This document shows, piece by piece, positions 22,414 through 32,255 of a stretch of DNA of 64,000 bases (within the stretch, counting starts at the first letter, position 1; each line of letters starts with the position of its first letter). The stretch spans positions 7,874,001-7,938,000 of the forward strand of contig AP026541.1 in NCBI GenBank assembly GCA_026075535.2, written 5' to 3'. Source of the stretch: Tricholoma matsutake. Lineage: Eukaryota > Basidiomycota > Agaricomycetes > Agaricales > Tricholomataceae. Position numbers and translations under genes: made by a program. The notes under the pieces are model-generated. The model had not been told where the DNA came from. It saw only the letters and a list, made by a program, of their open reading frames with translations, and searched no databases.

Positions 22414-22596
22414 TGGAAGAATGCTGGAGCATTCAACACTAAGGTCACACAAGACTAAAGTAGAACAGAATATATTGTCAAGGTTACAAGATAAGGAATG
22501 AGTACACCATTTTTAGTTTATATATGTATGAAAGGGAATAGCATGTGATTGTGTATATTAGTGAGGATTGGTGAGAGTCACTGAGTTACTCTTACA
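22414..22596 (-). repeat. 3' LTR of Ty3 element E
   Basis: 183 bp, plus-strand ends TGGAAGAATG...CTCTTACA, related to the G LTR and more distantly to the D LTRs. On the minus strand it follows the purine-rich tract ATGGGCGAG. The 5' LTR is not in the window. Confidence 0.75.
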
Positions 22597-25199
22597 CTCG
22601 CCCATATTTTTTTAAATTTTTTTGACACATTGTGTGTTTTGAGCCAGTCAGCATACACCTTGGTGTCTGCTAGCTTGCACCTAGGGAGCCAGAGGTCCAC
22701 TTCAGGGCCATATCCAAGCCAGCATACCAAGAATTGTTCTCTATGGCCACGAGTATGTTGGTCGATGATCTTCTCGATGAAGTATTCAATTTTGTCATCT
22801 GTGGTCACTATAGGTCCCAGTTTCTCTAGTGTTTGAGACAGAAAGAGTAGTGGGTCATTTTCAAGGTATGTGTGTAACAATAAGGAGTGGAATGTGCAGT
22901 GAATTTTTGATTGTTCTGGGAGCTGAAGAGTGTATGTGGAGGAGTCCAGGAAGGCCTTGACAATTTTGAAAGGGCCATCAAATCTAGGCATGAATTTGGC
23001 CACTCTGCCATCTTTTGCCTGCATGTGCTCTCAACATCAATGAGCCATTGCTAGTAATACCTGGTCCCCAGTCTTGAAGGTCAGGTTGGGTGATCAATCT
23101 TTGTTTGCTTGGCAAGCCTGACTTATTTTTGCTCTACTAGTTGTCGAATCATGGTTTGCACTTGTTCCTTGCTGTCACAGGTGGCAGCTGTGGTGGGTAT
23201 CTTGGTAGAGGGTGGTGAAGGGTTTTCTATTGGTGTTGGTGATGGCATGTGCATGTTGTCAGCTTTTCTGCTCTTGTTGGGGGTGTGTGGTGATGTGTTT
23301 TCAGAATTGGTGGTAGGGTGGGGGGTCAGGTCATCTGGGGTAGGTTCTTTGAGATTAACAAGAGGTGGGATGAGGCACAGGGAATGAGCTGATTTGAGCA
23401 TGAATGGGGTATAACTGGTGGACAAGTTTAGAGTATTCATAATGTTGAAATGAACTTTTGGTAAAGCCTTTGCCCAACCTGACTGATTTTGTTCCATGTA
23501 GAACCTGAGTGCTTGTATGACAGTCTTGTTAGATCTTTCAGAGGATCCGTTGGTCTGCAGGTGGAACACAGTAAACATTTTGTGTTTGATTCCAGACAGT
23601 TTCATCAAGGCTCTCCAGAATTGGGAGACAAAGAGTTTATCCTGGTCTGTAATGAGCTCAAGTGGGCAACCATTTTCGCAGAACCACCGGTCAAAAAAGA
23701 TGGTTGCAAAATCTTCAGTGGTCATGTTGGTATTACAGGCTGCAATTTGGACATCAGCACCAAGTCTGTCTGTCATCATTACGATGCAGTCAAACCCATT
23801 GTCATTTGGTAAAGGACCAATGAAATCAATGGCCAGGGAGTCAAAATGTTTGTCTGGTATGGGTAATGGGTGGAGGGGGCCAGCAGGTTTCATTGTCAGA
23901 TTTTTGTTTTGCTGGCAGTCAGTGCAGGAGGGAACATATGCATTTATGAGGTCTTTGCACATGTTGGGCCAGTAGAGATTGTTTCTGAGGCTGGCATATG
24001 ATTTCTCTGTGCCAAAGTGTCTGAGGTTACTGTGGGTGAGGCAGAAAAGATTTGTTCAGAGGTCTTTGTGTTTGGGAATGATCAGCCTGTTGCCAATGAA
24101 GATGAGTCCATTTCATGATGAAATACTGAGTTTGTTGTCAATGATATCTCAGGCGAGGTCATGAGCCAGTGCCTTGCACCATGGGTCTGTTTGGTATCCT
24201 TCTTTGATCTCCTGTATGAGGGACAGATCTGATTTAATTTTGAAAATACTTGTGATCAGGTTCGTTGCATAGTCCACAGTGTCAGGCAGTTGGGAGAGTG
24301 TGTCCATGATGCAGTTATCATCACTGTTGATGTAGTGTATTGAGCAGTTGTACTGTGACATATACTCCATCCATTGTGCTTGCCATTTTGAGAGTTCTTT
24401 CTGGAGTTCAAAGTTTTGCAATGTTTGATGGTCTGTGTAGATTGTAAAGTGGGAGCCCAGGAGGTCAATGTGCCACTTCTTCAGTGCTTGGATGATTGCC
24501 AACATCTCTTGTTTGTAGACTGGGTAGTGTAATTCTGCATTGTGTAGTTGCCAGCTTTCAAATGCAACAGGCCTGGCTGTTTCCCAAGTTGGTCCAAATG
24601 ACAAGATGGCACCTGTCCATCTCTGGCTGGCGCTGCAGGTGACAAAAATCTTGTTGTTGCCCAGCTTGTGGTGATTGATAGTTGTTAGGCAGTATCACAA
24701 AACAACCAGAGCTCTGATGGCCTGGAAGGCACTGTGATGTTCCACCATCCAGGGAGGGAACTGGATATTGCATTCTTTGTGGGTGAGCAGCATGAGCAAG
24801 GTGGTGTGTTTGGCCAATGAAGGAAGGAAGGTTGAGATGTAATGAACAAGTCCAAAGAACTGATGGACTTCCTTTGCTGTCTGTGGAGTGGGCCAATTTA
24901 GGATGTGTTCGACTTTTGATCCATCGGCTTTGAGGCCGCATTGTGAGATGGTATGCCCAAGAAAGTTTAGTTCAGTGGTGAACAGTGTCAACTTCTTTGA
25001 AGAGCAGTAGAGTTGGGCAGACCTTAGAGCTTCCAATATGAGTGCTATGTTCCGCTCATGTTCTTCTATTGACTGGGACCAGATGATGATGTCATCTAGG
25101 TATACATGACAGATGCAGCCAATGAGATCCCTTAGAGCCAAGGTTATGGATTGCTGGTGTGTTGCGGGTGAATTGCAGAGGCCCATGGGCATCACTACT
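22578..25199 (-). pseudogene. Pol of element E: RT, RNase H, integrase, chromodomain (5' truncated)
   Basis: On the minus strand RT begins abruptly at 25199 with VVMPMGLCNSPATHQQS, since a hAT2 element cut off the upstream part. It has an intact VYLDDIIIWSQS. RNase H remains follow (QNFELQKELSKWQAQ). The integrase is well preserved (CTDCQQNKNL finger; LAIDFIGPLP, LITDQDKLFV and NGSSERSNKTV carry D, D, E). The chromodomain ends it (EYFIEKIIDQHTRGH, WLGYGPEVDLWLP, overlapping the LTR edge). Frameshifts and stops occur near 24600, 24150 and 23100. Inactive. Same clade as element D and remnant F. Confidence 0.88.
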
Positions 25200-25776
25200 A
25201 GGGTGTAACACAGGTACACCTGCAGGTGAATTTGGTGCACACCGCACCCATACCTGCATAACCCACACCCATTCCTGAACCGTACCTAGCGTTTGAAGGT
25301 CCAGTTCGTTGAACCGGAAAAAAACCGGAACTGGACTGGACTGAACCGCGGTCTGGTTGCTTTTGTGGTTGCAGTTGCCTCAGATTTCTTAATAAACCAG
25401 TTGCGGTTGTCCAGATTACACATGTATGAAAGACCGACTAAGGTCAGTTTGAACCGGTTTGGACTGGTATACATTGCATACTAATGTAGACATACTAATT
25501 ACAAATAATAATAATAAAGTGGGGATGTGCCCAAGGGAAATGAAGCCAAAAGCGAGGGTTTATATACCTTGGGCTGCACACGGACCATTTGGTCATGTTT
25601 GCACACCCAAACGAAAAAGTGGTGCCACTTGCAGACACCATTCCAAACCACGACCAACAACAACATTAACAACAACAACAACAACACAGCAACACCACCA
25701 CGCCTGCGAGCCACTGCTTGTAGGGTGAGTTGGGGTTGCTGAGGACGACGACAACTCAAACAACTGAACATAAAGC

Positions 25777-25809
25777 GAGCCGAAACAATGAATAGTGTCA
25801 TTTCGGCTC
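25777..25809 (+). other. Hairpin H1 next to the intron-like donor, hAT1 copy c
   Basis: Perfect 9-bp stem GAGCCGAAA (25777-25785) with TTTCGGCTC (25801-25809) and loop CAATGAATAGTGTCA. It sits two bases before the donor at 25812, exactly as in copy b, but with a different stem sequence. Confidence 0.7.
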
Positions 25810-25811
25810 AG

Positions 25812-25864
25812 GTATGTTTTGTTTTACTATTTATTCAACTAACTTTTTCTTTTTCTTCTTTAAG
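25812..25864 (+). other. Intron-like segment, hAT1 copy c
   Basis: 53 bp: GTATGT donor, CAACTAACTT branch-like site, pyrimidine run, TTTAAG acceptor. Counterpart of 15154-15212. Confidence 0.5.
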
Positions 25865-25931
25865 GTTCTTTCTTTTCCTGATGACGACGTCCAGCTGCTG
25901 ACCTCTACCCCAACACAGCACCACCACCCAG

Positions 25932-25953
25932 CCTGTGAGCCACTGCTCGCAGG
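25932..25953 (+). other. Hairpin H2, hAT1 copy c
   Basis: CCTGTGAGC - CACT - GCTCGCAGG, one T/G position that pairs as U-G in RNA. A second, weaker copy at 25703-25724 reads CCTGCGAGC - CACT - GCTTGTAGG. Confidence 0.55.
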
Positions 25954-26880
25954 GGGAGATGGGGGTGCTGACAGTGTCAGCACCCCTGTCAGCCTGACAG
26001 GAGAATGATGACCAGAAGAACAACAATGGGACAACTCAGAAGATGACAACGATAGGATGATGATGATGACGATAGGACGACAAGGACGATGCTAGGACGA
26101 CAATGAGGATGACAATAGGACAACAACGAGGACGATGCTAGGACAACAACAACAACAACAATAGGATGACAACGACAATGACAATGATAGGACAACAACG
26201 ACGACAATGCTAGGACGACAACAACAACAACGATAGGACAACAACGACGACAATGATAGGACAACGATGACGATGACGATAGGACAACGACAATGACGAC
26301 AATAGGACAATGACAATGACAACGATAGATGATAGGACAACGACAACGATGGGGAATGATGATAGGACAATGACGACAATGGGGAACAACGAAGGGACAA
26401 CAACAACGAAGGGACAACACTGACGACAACGATAGGACAACAACAACAGCGACAACAACGAATGACCCAGCAGCCTGCTCGCTGCTCACAGCCCCCTCCT
26501 TGCACATCCTGCAAGGTAGGGTGTATTTTTTATTTATTGTACTACCTATGTGCTCACTCACAGGCCCCTGCCTGTGAGGGGCATTATCTTAGTTTTAGAA
26601 TATATTATGTATATAATGTAGGTTTAGACCGACTCAAGTCGGTTGATGACCAGTTGTGGCCCAAACCAGCTGCAACCAGTTGTCAGACTGGACTGGACCG
26701 CAGAGAACTGGTTTCTTGTGGTCCAGTCCGGTTTTATTTAGTGTTGCAATCTGAATGAACCGGTTGCGGTCCTGGTTCACTCCAGAAATGGAAAAAAACT
26801 GGACTGAACTGGACCTTCAAATGCTAACTGTACCTGTGGGTACAGGTTTCTACCATGGTGTTTGGGTGAAACCATTGGAG

Positions 26881-27216
26881 TAGGGTGAGTGGTCACCTAC
26901 TCCAGGTAGTCCCATGACCATGTTGGTAGAGTCACGTAATCACATTGTCGTAGTCAAGCATTGCTATAGCATTGCATTCCATTGCCTCAGCGATAGGGCA
27001 CCTCTGGGGTGTCCATCTTGGTGATGAGAGCGAGATTTGACTCTCTTTAAAGCCTCTGAGTCTTGTGTTTCGAGTGCCACATCACTGGGCTTTCAATTTC
27101 TGGTCTAATTTGCATTCTGAGTCTCGTCTTGCATTCCTGAGCTTTACTTTGCATCTTGCGTCTATTGTCTTGCATTTTGACTCAACCCCAGTCTCGTCAT
27201 TACCCCACTTGCCAAC
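26881..27216. other. Unassigned DNA, possible LTR or promoter
   Basis: No protein homology seen. From 26921 the sequence TGTTGGTAGAGTCACG could be the start of an LTR, and it leads through TTTAAAGCC and C/T-rich sequence to an ATG at 27217. No second copy is present to prove it. Confidence 0.25.
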
Positions 27217-27639
27217 ATGCCAGGCCCAGGACAAGGCAAACAAGCCCACAAGAAAAGGTGGCACAACAACATGAGGGAAACAGCAGCTATACATGCTATA
27301 TCAGCAACAGCAGCATCTACCCCCCCTGATGCAACAATGTCAACTGCGGAAACTGCCACAGCATCACCAATGTCACCTAGTGATGCCGCTGCCACAACTC
27401 CACTTACAAACAAAATGGCATCACCAACCGGCTCATATACAGCTACAAAATCTACTACAACAATGGCTACAGCAACTGTTACAGCAAACACAGCTGCCAA
27501 CGATGCAACCAACACGACACATGTCGACACAGCCACTGCCACATCATTGAACGATGCAACCAGCCCCTTCAGTGTATTTGGACCATTACAAATGGATCAA
27601 CTAATGGTGGCTTTAAGATGTTTGAAATGGTCCAGCTAA
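27217..27639 (+). CDS. Hypothetical Ala/Thr-rich ORF, possible gag N-terminus
   Basis: 140 codons from ATG 27217 (MPGPGQGKQAHKKRW) to a TAA. After a short basic start it is Ala/Thr/Ser-rich low-complexity sequence (TATVTANTAANDATN). It ends FGPLQMDQLMVALRCLK. I recognise no domain. The short basic start followed by a disordered Thr/Ala stretch resembles the front of some fungal retroelement gag proteins, but the capsid part that should follow is missing, because a tandem repeat begins directly downstream. It may be a truncated transposon gene. Confidence 0.3.
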   Translation: MPGPGQGKQAHKKRWHNNMRETAAIHAISATAASTPPDATMSTAETATASPMSPSDAAATTPLTNKMASPTGSYTATKSTTTMATATVTANTAANDATNTTHVDTATATSLNDATSPFSVFGPLQMDQLMVALRCLKWSS

Positions 27640-28161
27640 TCTGGGCCCATGGATTATAACAGACCATAGTAGATAAGTGGGCTCATGTGGTAGATATAAG
27701 GTCATGGAAATAGGATGGGCTTATGGGTGATATGAGTACTGCTATAGGCCATTTGTCATGAATGGGCCCATGGGTCAAGTCAATACTGCAGTGGACCATA
27801 TGATGGATGGACCCATGGGTCATGTCAACACTGTAGTGGACCATATGATGGATGGGCCCATGGGTCATGTCAACACTGTAGTGGATCATATGATGGATGG
27901 GCCCATGGGTTATATTAATACTGCAGTGGACCATATGATGAATGGGCCCATGGGTCAAAGGAAGACACACAAGGGTCTCTGCAAGGTCGCATGTATTGGT
28001 GCATGGCATCCTTCAAAGGTTATGTTCTCTGTTGGGCATGCTGGTCAAAATATGTTGAAGTGCTAGCTCCACATCATTACATCAGAAGATAACCATACAA
28101 AAGTTCATTTGTCACCCAGTATGATATTGTATCATGAAATAAAATTGGAAATACAAATCAT
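27640..28161. repeat. 45-bp tandem repeat with GGGCCCATGGGT core
   Basis: From about 27762 to 27958 a 45-bp unit (GGGCCCATGGGTCATGTCAA..GTGGACCATATGATGGAT) repeats four to five times with a few changes. Degenerate copies of the core start at 27645. GGGCCC and CCCATGGG are each palindromic. A similar core recurs at 53900-54140, outside KDZ locus 2. The remaining 28010-28161 has no recognised content. Confidence 0.8.
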
Positions 28162-28486
28162 TCAGACTGGCACAGATGAGAAAGTCTTGGTCACTGTCGT
28201 CCACTCAGGCGATCTCATCCTCATCCTCTCATGAACATTATCCCTCATATATTGGGCAATACATACCCAGTTCCCATTAATCTCTGACATTCCATGTTGG
28301 ATTACCTTTCCCAGCAGGAAAACCATTGTTCCCGAAGGATAATCCAGCTCCAATCCAAGGTTCTTGAGTTTCAACCAAGCTACCTTTTCATAAACTCCGA
28401 TGGTTGTTAAACAGTCATACCATGGGCCTTGGGAATTGTTGTCCCAATGCATAGGGGTGATGCAATTACTGATCAAACCATATCCT

Positions 28487-28680
28487 TGGAGGAGTGTTGG
28501 TACTCTCTACACTCAAAGGATGAAACGATGTAAACAAGATGATAGTATGAATTTTAGAAGATGAGGCTATTGGTTTACATCGTACGATAATGATCTGTAG
28601 CCATGTGACTGTGGTGTGATCGTGTAGGTTAAGTAAGGAAAAGGTAACGTGGTAGATGTCGCATAAGAGGTACTCTTACA
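28487..28680 (-). repeat. 3' LTR of element D
   Basis: 194 bp, nearly identical to 33959-34152. The first eight bases TGGAGGAG belong to the LTR, as shown by the matching ATCCT duplications outside. Confidence 0.92.
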
Positions 28681-28785
28681 CCCTCTCATGCTCCCGAAAA
28701 TTTGTCTGTCTCCTAGGCATTTCGTTCAAAAATTTTGAGGGCCTCTGTTTCCACAAGTTCGCTCCTTGGCAACCAGATGTTGTGT

Positions 28786-30354
28786 TCAGGGCCATAGCCT
28801 AACCATTGGACGAGGTATTGCTTGCCTCGACCTCATGGCCGGCAGTCCAGTAGTTTGTTGATGAAGTATTTGGTATTGCCTTCTGGGGTGACAATCGGTC
28901 CTGGCATTGTTTTCATGACCAGGGTAGCTTTTGTCGTTGTTCACAAGAAAAGGTCGTAATTGTGATACATGGAAGTTCGGGTGTACTTTAGATGTGGGAG
29001 GGAGTTGTAAGCAATAAGTGGAATCTTCGGGGAATGCCTGCATAATTTGGTACAGTCCGTCGTAGCGAGGCATGAACTTTGCGACCTGTCCGTCCCTGCT
29101 TTGCATGTATTCACATCGCCAGTGAGCTGTTGCTAGCAATACCTGGTCCCCAACTTGATATTTTGGTTCCCCATTGCGATCCAGGTTGGCAAAGTGAGCT
29201 TGTGTGATTTTCGATGTCAACAAATTGTCTTTAGCTGCCAGAGTGAGTGATTCAATCGAGTTGATGAACTCTGTTGCAAGCGAATGAGTGGTGGTGTCGT
29301 CTGCGCCTTCTTCAGAGGTATTTGCTGGGGTTTTAACAAACGGTGGCAGGAGTCGTGGTGAGTGTCCAGTTTTTAAGATGAATGGGGAAAACCCTGTGGA
29401 CACATTTAAGGTGTTCATGATATGAAAACGCACTTTCGGAAGAGCTTTTACCCAGCCACGTTGGTTGCATTCGACATGGAACTGCAGAGCTTGGATTACT
29501 GTTTTATTCGAACATTCAGACGCTCCATCTGTTTGAGGGTGGTAAGCAGTCGACATTTTATGGTTTATCCCAGTGAGTTTCATCAAGGCTTTCCAGAATT
29601 TTGACACAAACAGTTTGTCGCGGTCTGTGATGATTTCGATGGGGCACCCGTTTTTGCAGTACCAATGGTCAAAGAAGAGTGATGCGAACTCTTCTGTGGT
29701 CATCGTCATTTTGCATGGTGCAATTTGAATGTCGGCGCCCAAACGGTCAGTCATTGTGATGATCGAATCAAAGCCGTCATCTGTTGGCAGTGGTCCAACA
29801 AAATCAAGTGTAACTGACTCGAAACGGTGATCTGGGATGGGGAGGGGGTGTAGTGGGCCAGTAGGTTTGGATGTCAGTGATTTGTTTCGTTGACAGTCGG
29901 GGCAAGAGGGGATGTATCCCTTGAGAAGGTTTTTCCACATGTTCGGCCAGTAGAAGTCCTCCCTCAATGCCAAATATGATTTGTCGGCCCCGAAATGGCC
30001 AAGGTTGTCATGCACTGGTTGGAAAAGATGCTCACGTAGGTTTTTGTATTTCGGTATGATTAGCCTTGACCCGATGAAGAGAAGTCCATGTTGGAGGGTG
30101 ATCTGTAGTTTCTTGTCTACGACACCGTGCTTGAGATCGTCGAGAATGCTTGAGCACCAGTTGTCATGATGGTAACCTTTCTTTACTCTCCTGATTAGTT
30201 TTGGGTCTGACTTGATGGTGAAGATGGATGCGATGGATAGGGACACGGGAGGATCATCAACAGTGTCTGGTAGTCGTGACAATGCATCTGCGACGGTGTT
30301 CCAATCTCCGTTGATGTAAGTTATTGTGTATTCGAATTGGGACAGGTATTCCAT
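28786..30354 (-). CDS. Integrase region of element D
   Basis: 522 open codons carrying the end of RNase H (EYTITYINGDWNTVADALSR), the HHCC finger (VHDNLGHFGADKSYL, CPDCQRNKS), and the DDE core: VTLDFVGPLPTDDGF, IITDRDKLFVSKFW and DGASECSNKTV supply Asp, Asp, Glu. The C-terminal linker (VAKFMPRYDGLYQIMQ) follows. The chromodomain expected after it is not open: the frame ends at 28786 (TGLPAMRSRQAIPRPMVRL reads as shifted chromodomain sequence), with LVRWLGYGPEHNIWLP-like remains at 28700-28800. So the integrase is whole up to a late frameshift. Confidence 0.85.
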   Translation of the reverse strand: MEYLSQFEYTITYINGDWNTVADALSRLPDTVDDPPVSLSIASIFTIKSDPKLIRRVKKGYHHDNWCSSILDDLKHGVVDKKLQITLQHGLLFIGSRLIIPKYKNLREHLFQPVHDNLGHFGADKSYLALREDFYWPNMWKNLLKGYIPSCPDCQRNKSLTSKPTGPLHPLPIPDHRFESVTLDFVGPLPTDDGFDSIITMTDRLGADIQIAPCKMTMTTEEFASLFFDHWYCKNGCPIEIITDRDKLFVSKFWKALMKLTGINHKMSTAYHPQTDGASECSNKTVIQALQFHVECNQRGWVKALPKVRFHIMNTLNVSTGFSPFILKTGHSPRLLPPFVKTPANTSEEGADDTTTHSLATEFINSIESLTLAAKDNLLTSKITQAHFANLDRNGEPKYQVGDQVLLATAHWRCEYMQSRDGQVAKFMPRYDGLYQIMQAFPEDSTYCLQLPPTSKVHPNFHVSQLRPFLVNNDKSYPGHENNARTDCHPRRQYQILHQQTTGLPAMRSRQAIPRPMVRLWP

Positions 30355-32250
30355 CCATTGTGCTTGGCGTTGGGACAGGTCTCATTGGAAATCGAAGTTC
30401 TGTAGCGTTTTATGATCTGTATATATGTTGATGTGAGTACTGAGGAGGTCCACATGCCATTTCTGCAATGTGTGCATGATAGATAACATTTCCTGTTCAT
30501 GTACCGGGTAGTTTCGTTCTGCACTGTTAAGTTGTCAGCTTTCGAAGGCCACAGGGCGAGCAGTCTCCCAGGTTGGTCCGAAGGCCAGTACGGCCCCTGT
30601 TTGATGCTTGCTAGCATTGCATGTCACGAAGATCTTGTTTCTGCTAGGATTTTCATGGTCGATGGTCGTTAGGCAGTCCCTGCTTACGACTAATCATTTG
30701 ATCGCATCAAATGCATACTGATGTGTGCTTGTCCATGCAGGGAAAATGGTGTTACATTCCTTCCTTGTGAGCGGAGTCAGGATAGTGGTATGTTCTGCGA
30801 GGGACAGTAGGAATGCGCTGATGTAACGCACAAGGCCCAAGAATTGTCTTACATGTTTAGCGGTGGTTGGTGCAGGCCAATTAAGAATTCTGGCTACTTT
30901 CAAGGAGTCTGCTTCAATGCCTTGTGTAGAGATGTGGTGTCCTAAAAAATCCACTTCTGTCGAGAACAGCATTGACTTTTTTTGAGAGCAGTAAAGGTTG
31001 GCGACCTTGAGCCCTTCGAGGACAGCCGCAATGTTCTTCTTGTGTTCTGCTACCAATGACGACCATATTATGATGTCGTCAAGGTAAACATGGCAGATTT
31101 GGCCAATGAGGTCTTTTAGAGCCAGTGTGATGTGACGTTGATGTGTTGCCAGTGAGTTTCCCAAGCCCATTGGCATGACTACCCATTCCCAGAGGCCAAA
31201 GGGGGTTAGAGTCGCAGTGTATTTGACATGGTCAGGGTGTACCAGTGTCTGAAAGAATGAGTTGGTCATGTCGATTTTTCCCCAGATTTTGCCTTTCGTG
31301 CAATCTGCAAGGATGTCATCAATTCGTGGTAAGGGGTAGTTGTCTGGAACTGTCAGACGGTTGAGGTGTTGGTAGTCATTTACCCAATATGGCAGGACCG
31401 TGCGGTCAGCTTTTGGGATGATGAAAGAAGGGGATGCATAAGGGGATGATGATGGATGAATATGGCCAGCAGCAAGGTGTTGTTCAATTAAAGTTTTCCA
31501 CCCCATGCAGTACTTTCGTGGGCATCCATATGCACACGCAACAGAGACTGGTGTGCCAGGTTGCAGTTCAATGTGGTGGTATACATCTGTTGGCAGGTCG
31601 CGTACATGAGGAATGTCTGAAGGAAAACGGTCTTTGTATTTCGTTTTGAAAGATTTGTCGAGGTGTAGCAACTCGGCCATGCTTGCCAGTTCTGTGATCC
31701 TTGTATGCACTGCCGCAATGACACATGAAGGTCCAGTGGTGTATGGTTCCATGTCAAAGCGTTCTGGGTTTTTGTCGAATAACATTTTCAATTCAAGGTG
31801 TACAAGTTTTCATATTTTTTGGCTTTGTTCTTGGCCACTCTTAAGGAGATGTAGTTGTTCTTTGCATCGTTTGTGAGGTGACTTCATAGGCTGTTTCTTA
31901 TGTATGGTAGGATCAGGTGGATTTAGAAGGTCATAACCCGTAGTTTTGTCGATGACGGTACAAAGGTGCGCATCAACAACAATTTGATTCCTGGAAAGGA
32001 AGTTGAGGCCGAGAATGAGGTCAGTGTGTAACTCTGGGCAAATGATGGCATTGATTGCTTTTGACTTCCATACAGCATCGGGTGATTGAATATATAGTCT
32101 ACAATACTGGGACAGTAACAATCTAGAGTCCGGTTTTCTCTTCTCTTTTGTAAACGCGGCTGAAACGGAAAGTGGTTTGAATAATGGCTTTGCAATGAGT
32201 CCTAGGATGTCGACGAGTTCACTAGAAATCAGTACTGGGGGAGATCCGTG
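30355..32250 (-). pseudogene. Protease, RT and RNase H of element D
   Basis: The protease region at 32250-32000 reads SALINHGSPPVLISSELV, with Asn where the catalytic Asp of LIDHGS should be, and LILGLNFLSRNQIVVD. RT (31791-30694) is open: WGKIDMTNSFFQTLVHP, WVVMPMGLGNSLATHQR, VYLDDIIIWSSL intact. RNase H starts after a TAA at 30694 and reads VTCNASKHQTGAVLAFG, Asn replacing the first catalytic Asp. Both Asp-to-Asn changes are C-GAT to C-AAT, a CpG transition. The copy looks inactive despite its young LTRs. Confidence 0.85.
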
Positions 32251-32255
32251 ATTGA

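Larger units (their letters stand above)
25287..26826. mobile_element. Non-autonomous hAT-type element, family hAT1, copy c
   Basis: 1,540 bp. Inverted termini are TAGCGTTTGAAGGTCCAGTTC and the complement of TAGCATTTGAAGGTCCAGTTC, with an 8-bp duplication ACCGTACC (25279-25286) / ACTGTACC (26827-26834), one mismatch. It shares its internal plan with copy b: TATA-like box, hairpin H1, intron-like segment, H2 hairpins and a terminal minisatellite (here GACAACAACGACGA-like, 25985-26460). No transposase frame. Confidence 0.9.
25200..26880. mobile_element. hAT-type element, family hAT2, copy a, right end lost
   Basis: The left terminus TAGGGTGTAACACAGGTAC at 25200 matches the hAT2 copy at 42727 (TAGGGTGTAGCACAGGTAC). 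ACAGGT-type subterminal repeats follow. It is preceded by ATCACTAC, the expected 8-bp duplication, but no partner was found. The hAT1 copy c splits it at 25287. After 26834 some ACAGGT-like sequence remains to about 26880, with no recognisable right terminus, and the Ty3 RT cut by the left end does not resume. A deletion of the right side is likely. Confidence 0.6.

Noticed and set aside
26092..26561. Long Cys/Ser/Leu-rich open frames on the minus strand
   Set aside because: Low-complexity translation of the GACAACAACGA minisatellite in hAT1 copy c; several frames are open at once.
27683..28066. Open frames on both strands with repeated [19 protein letters not shown] units
   Set aside because: Translation of the 45-bp tandem repeat, open on both strands.
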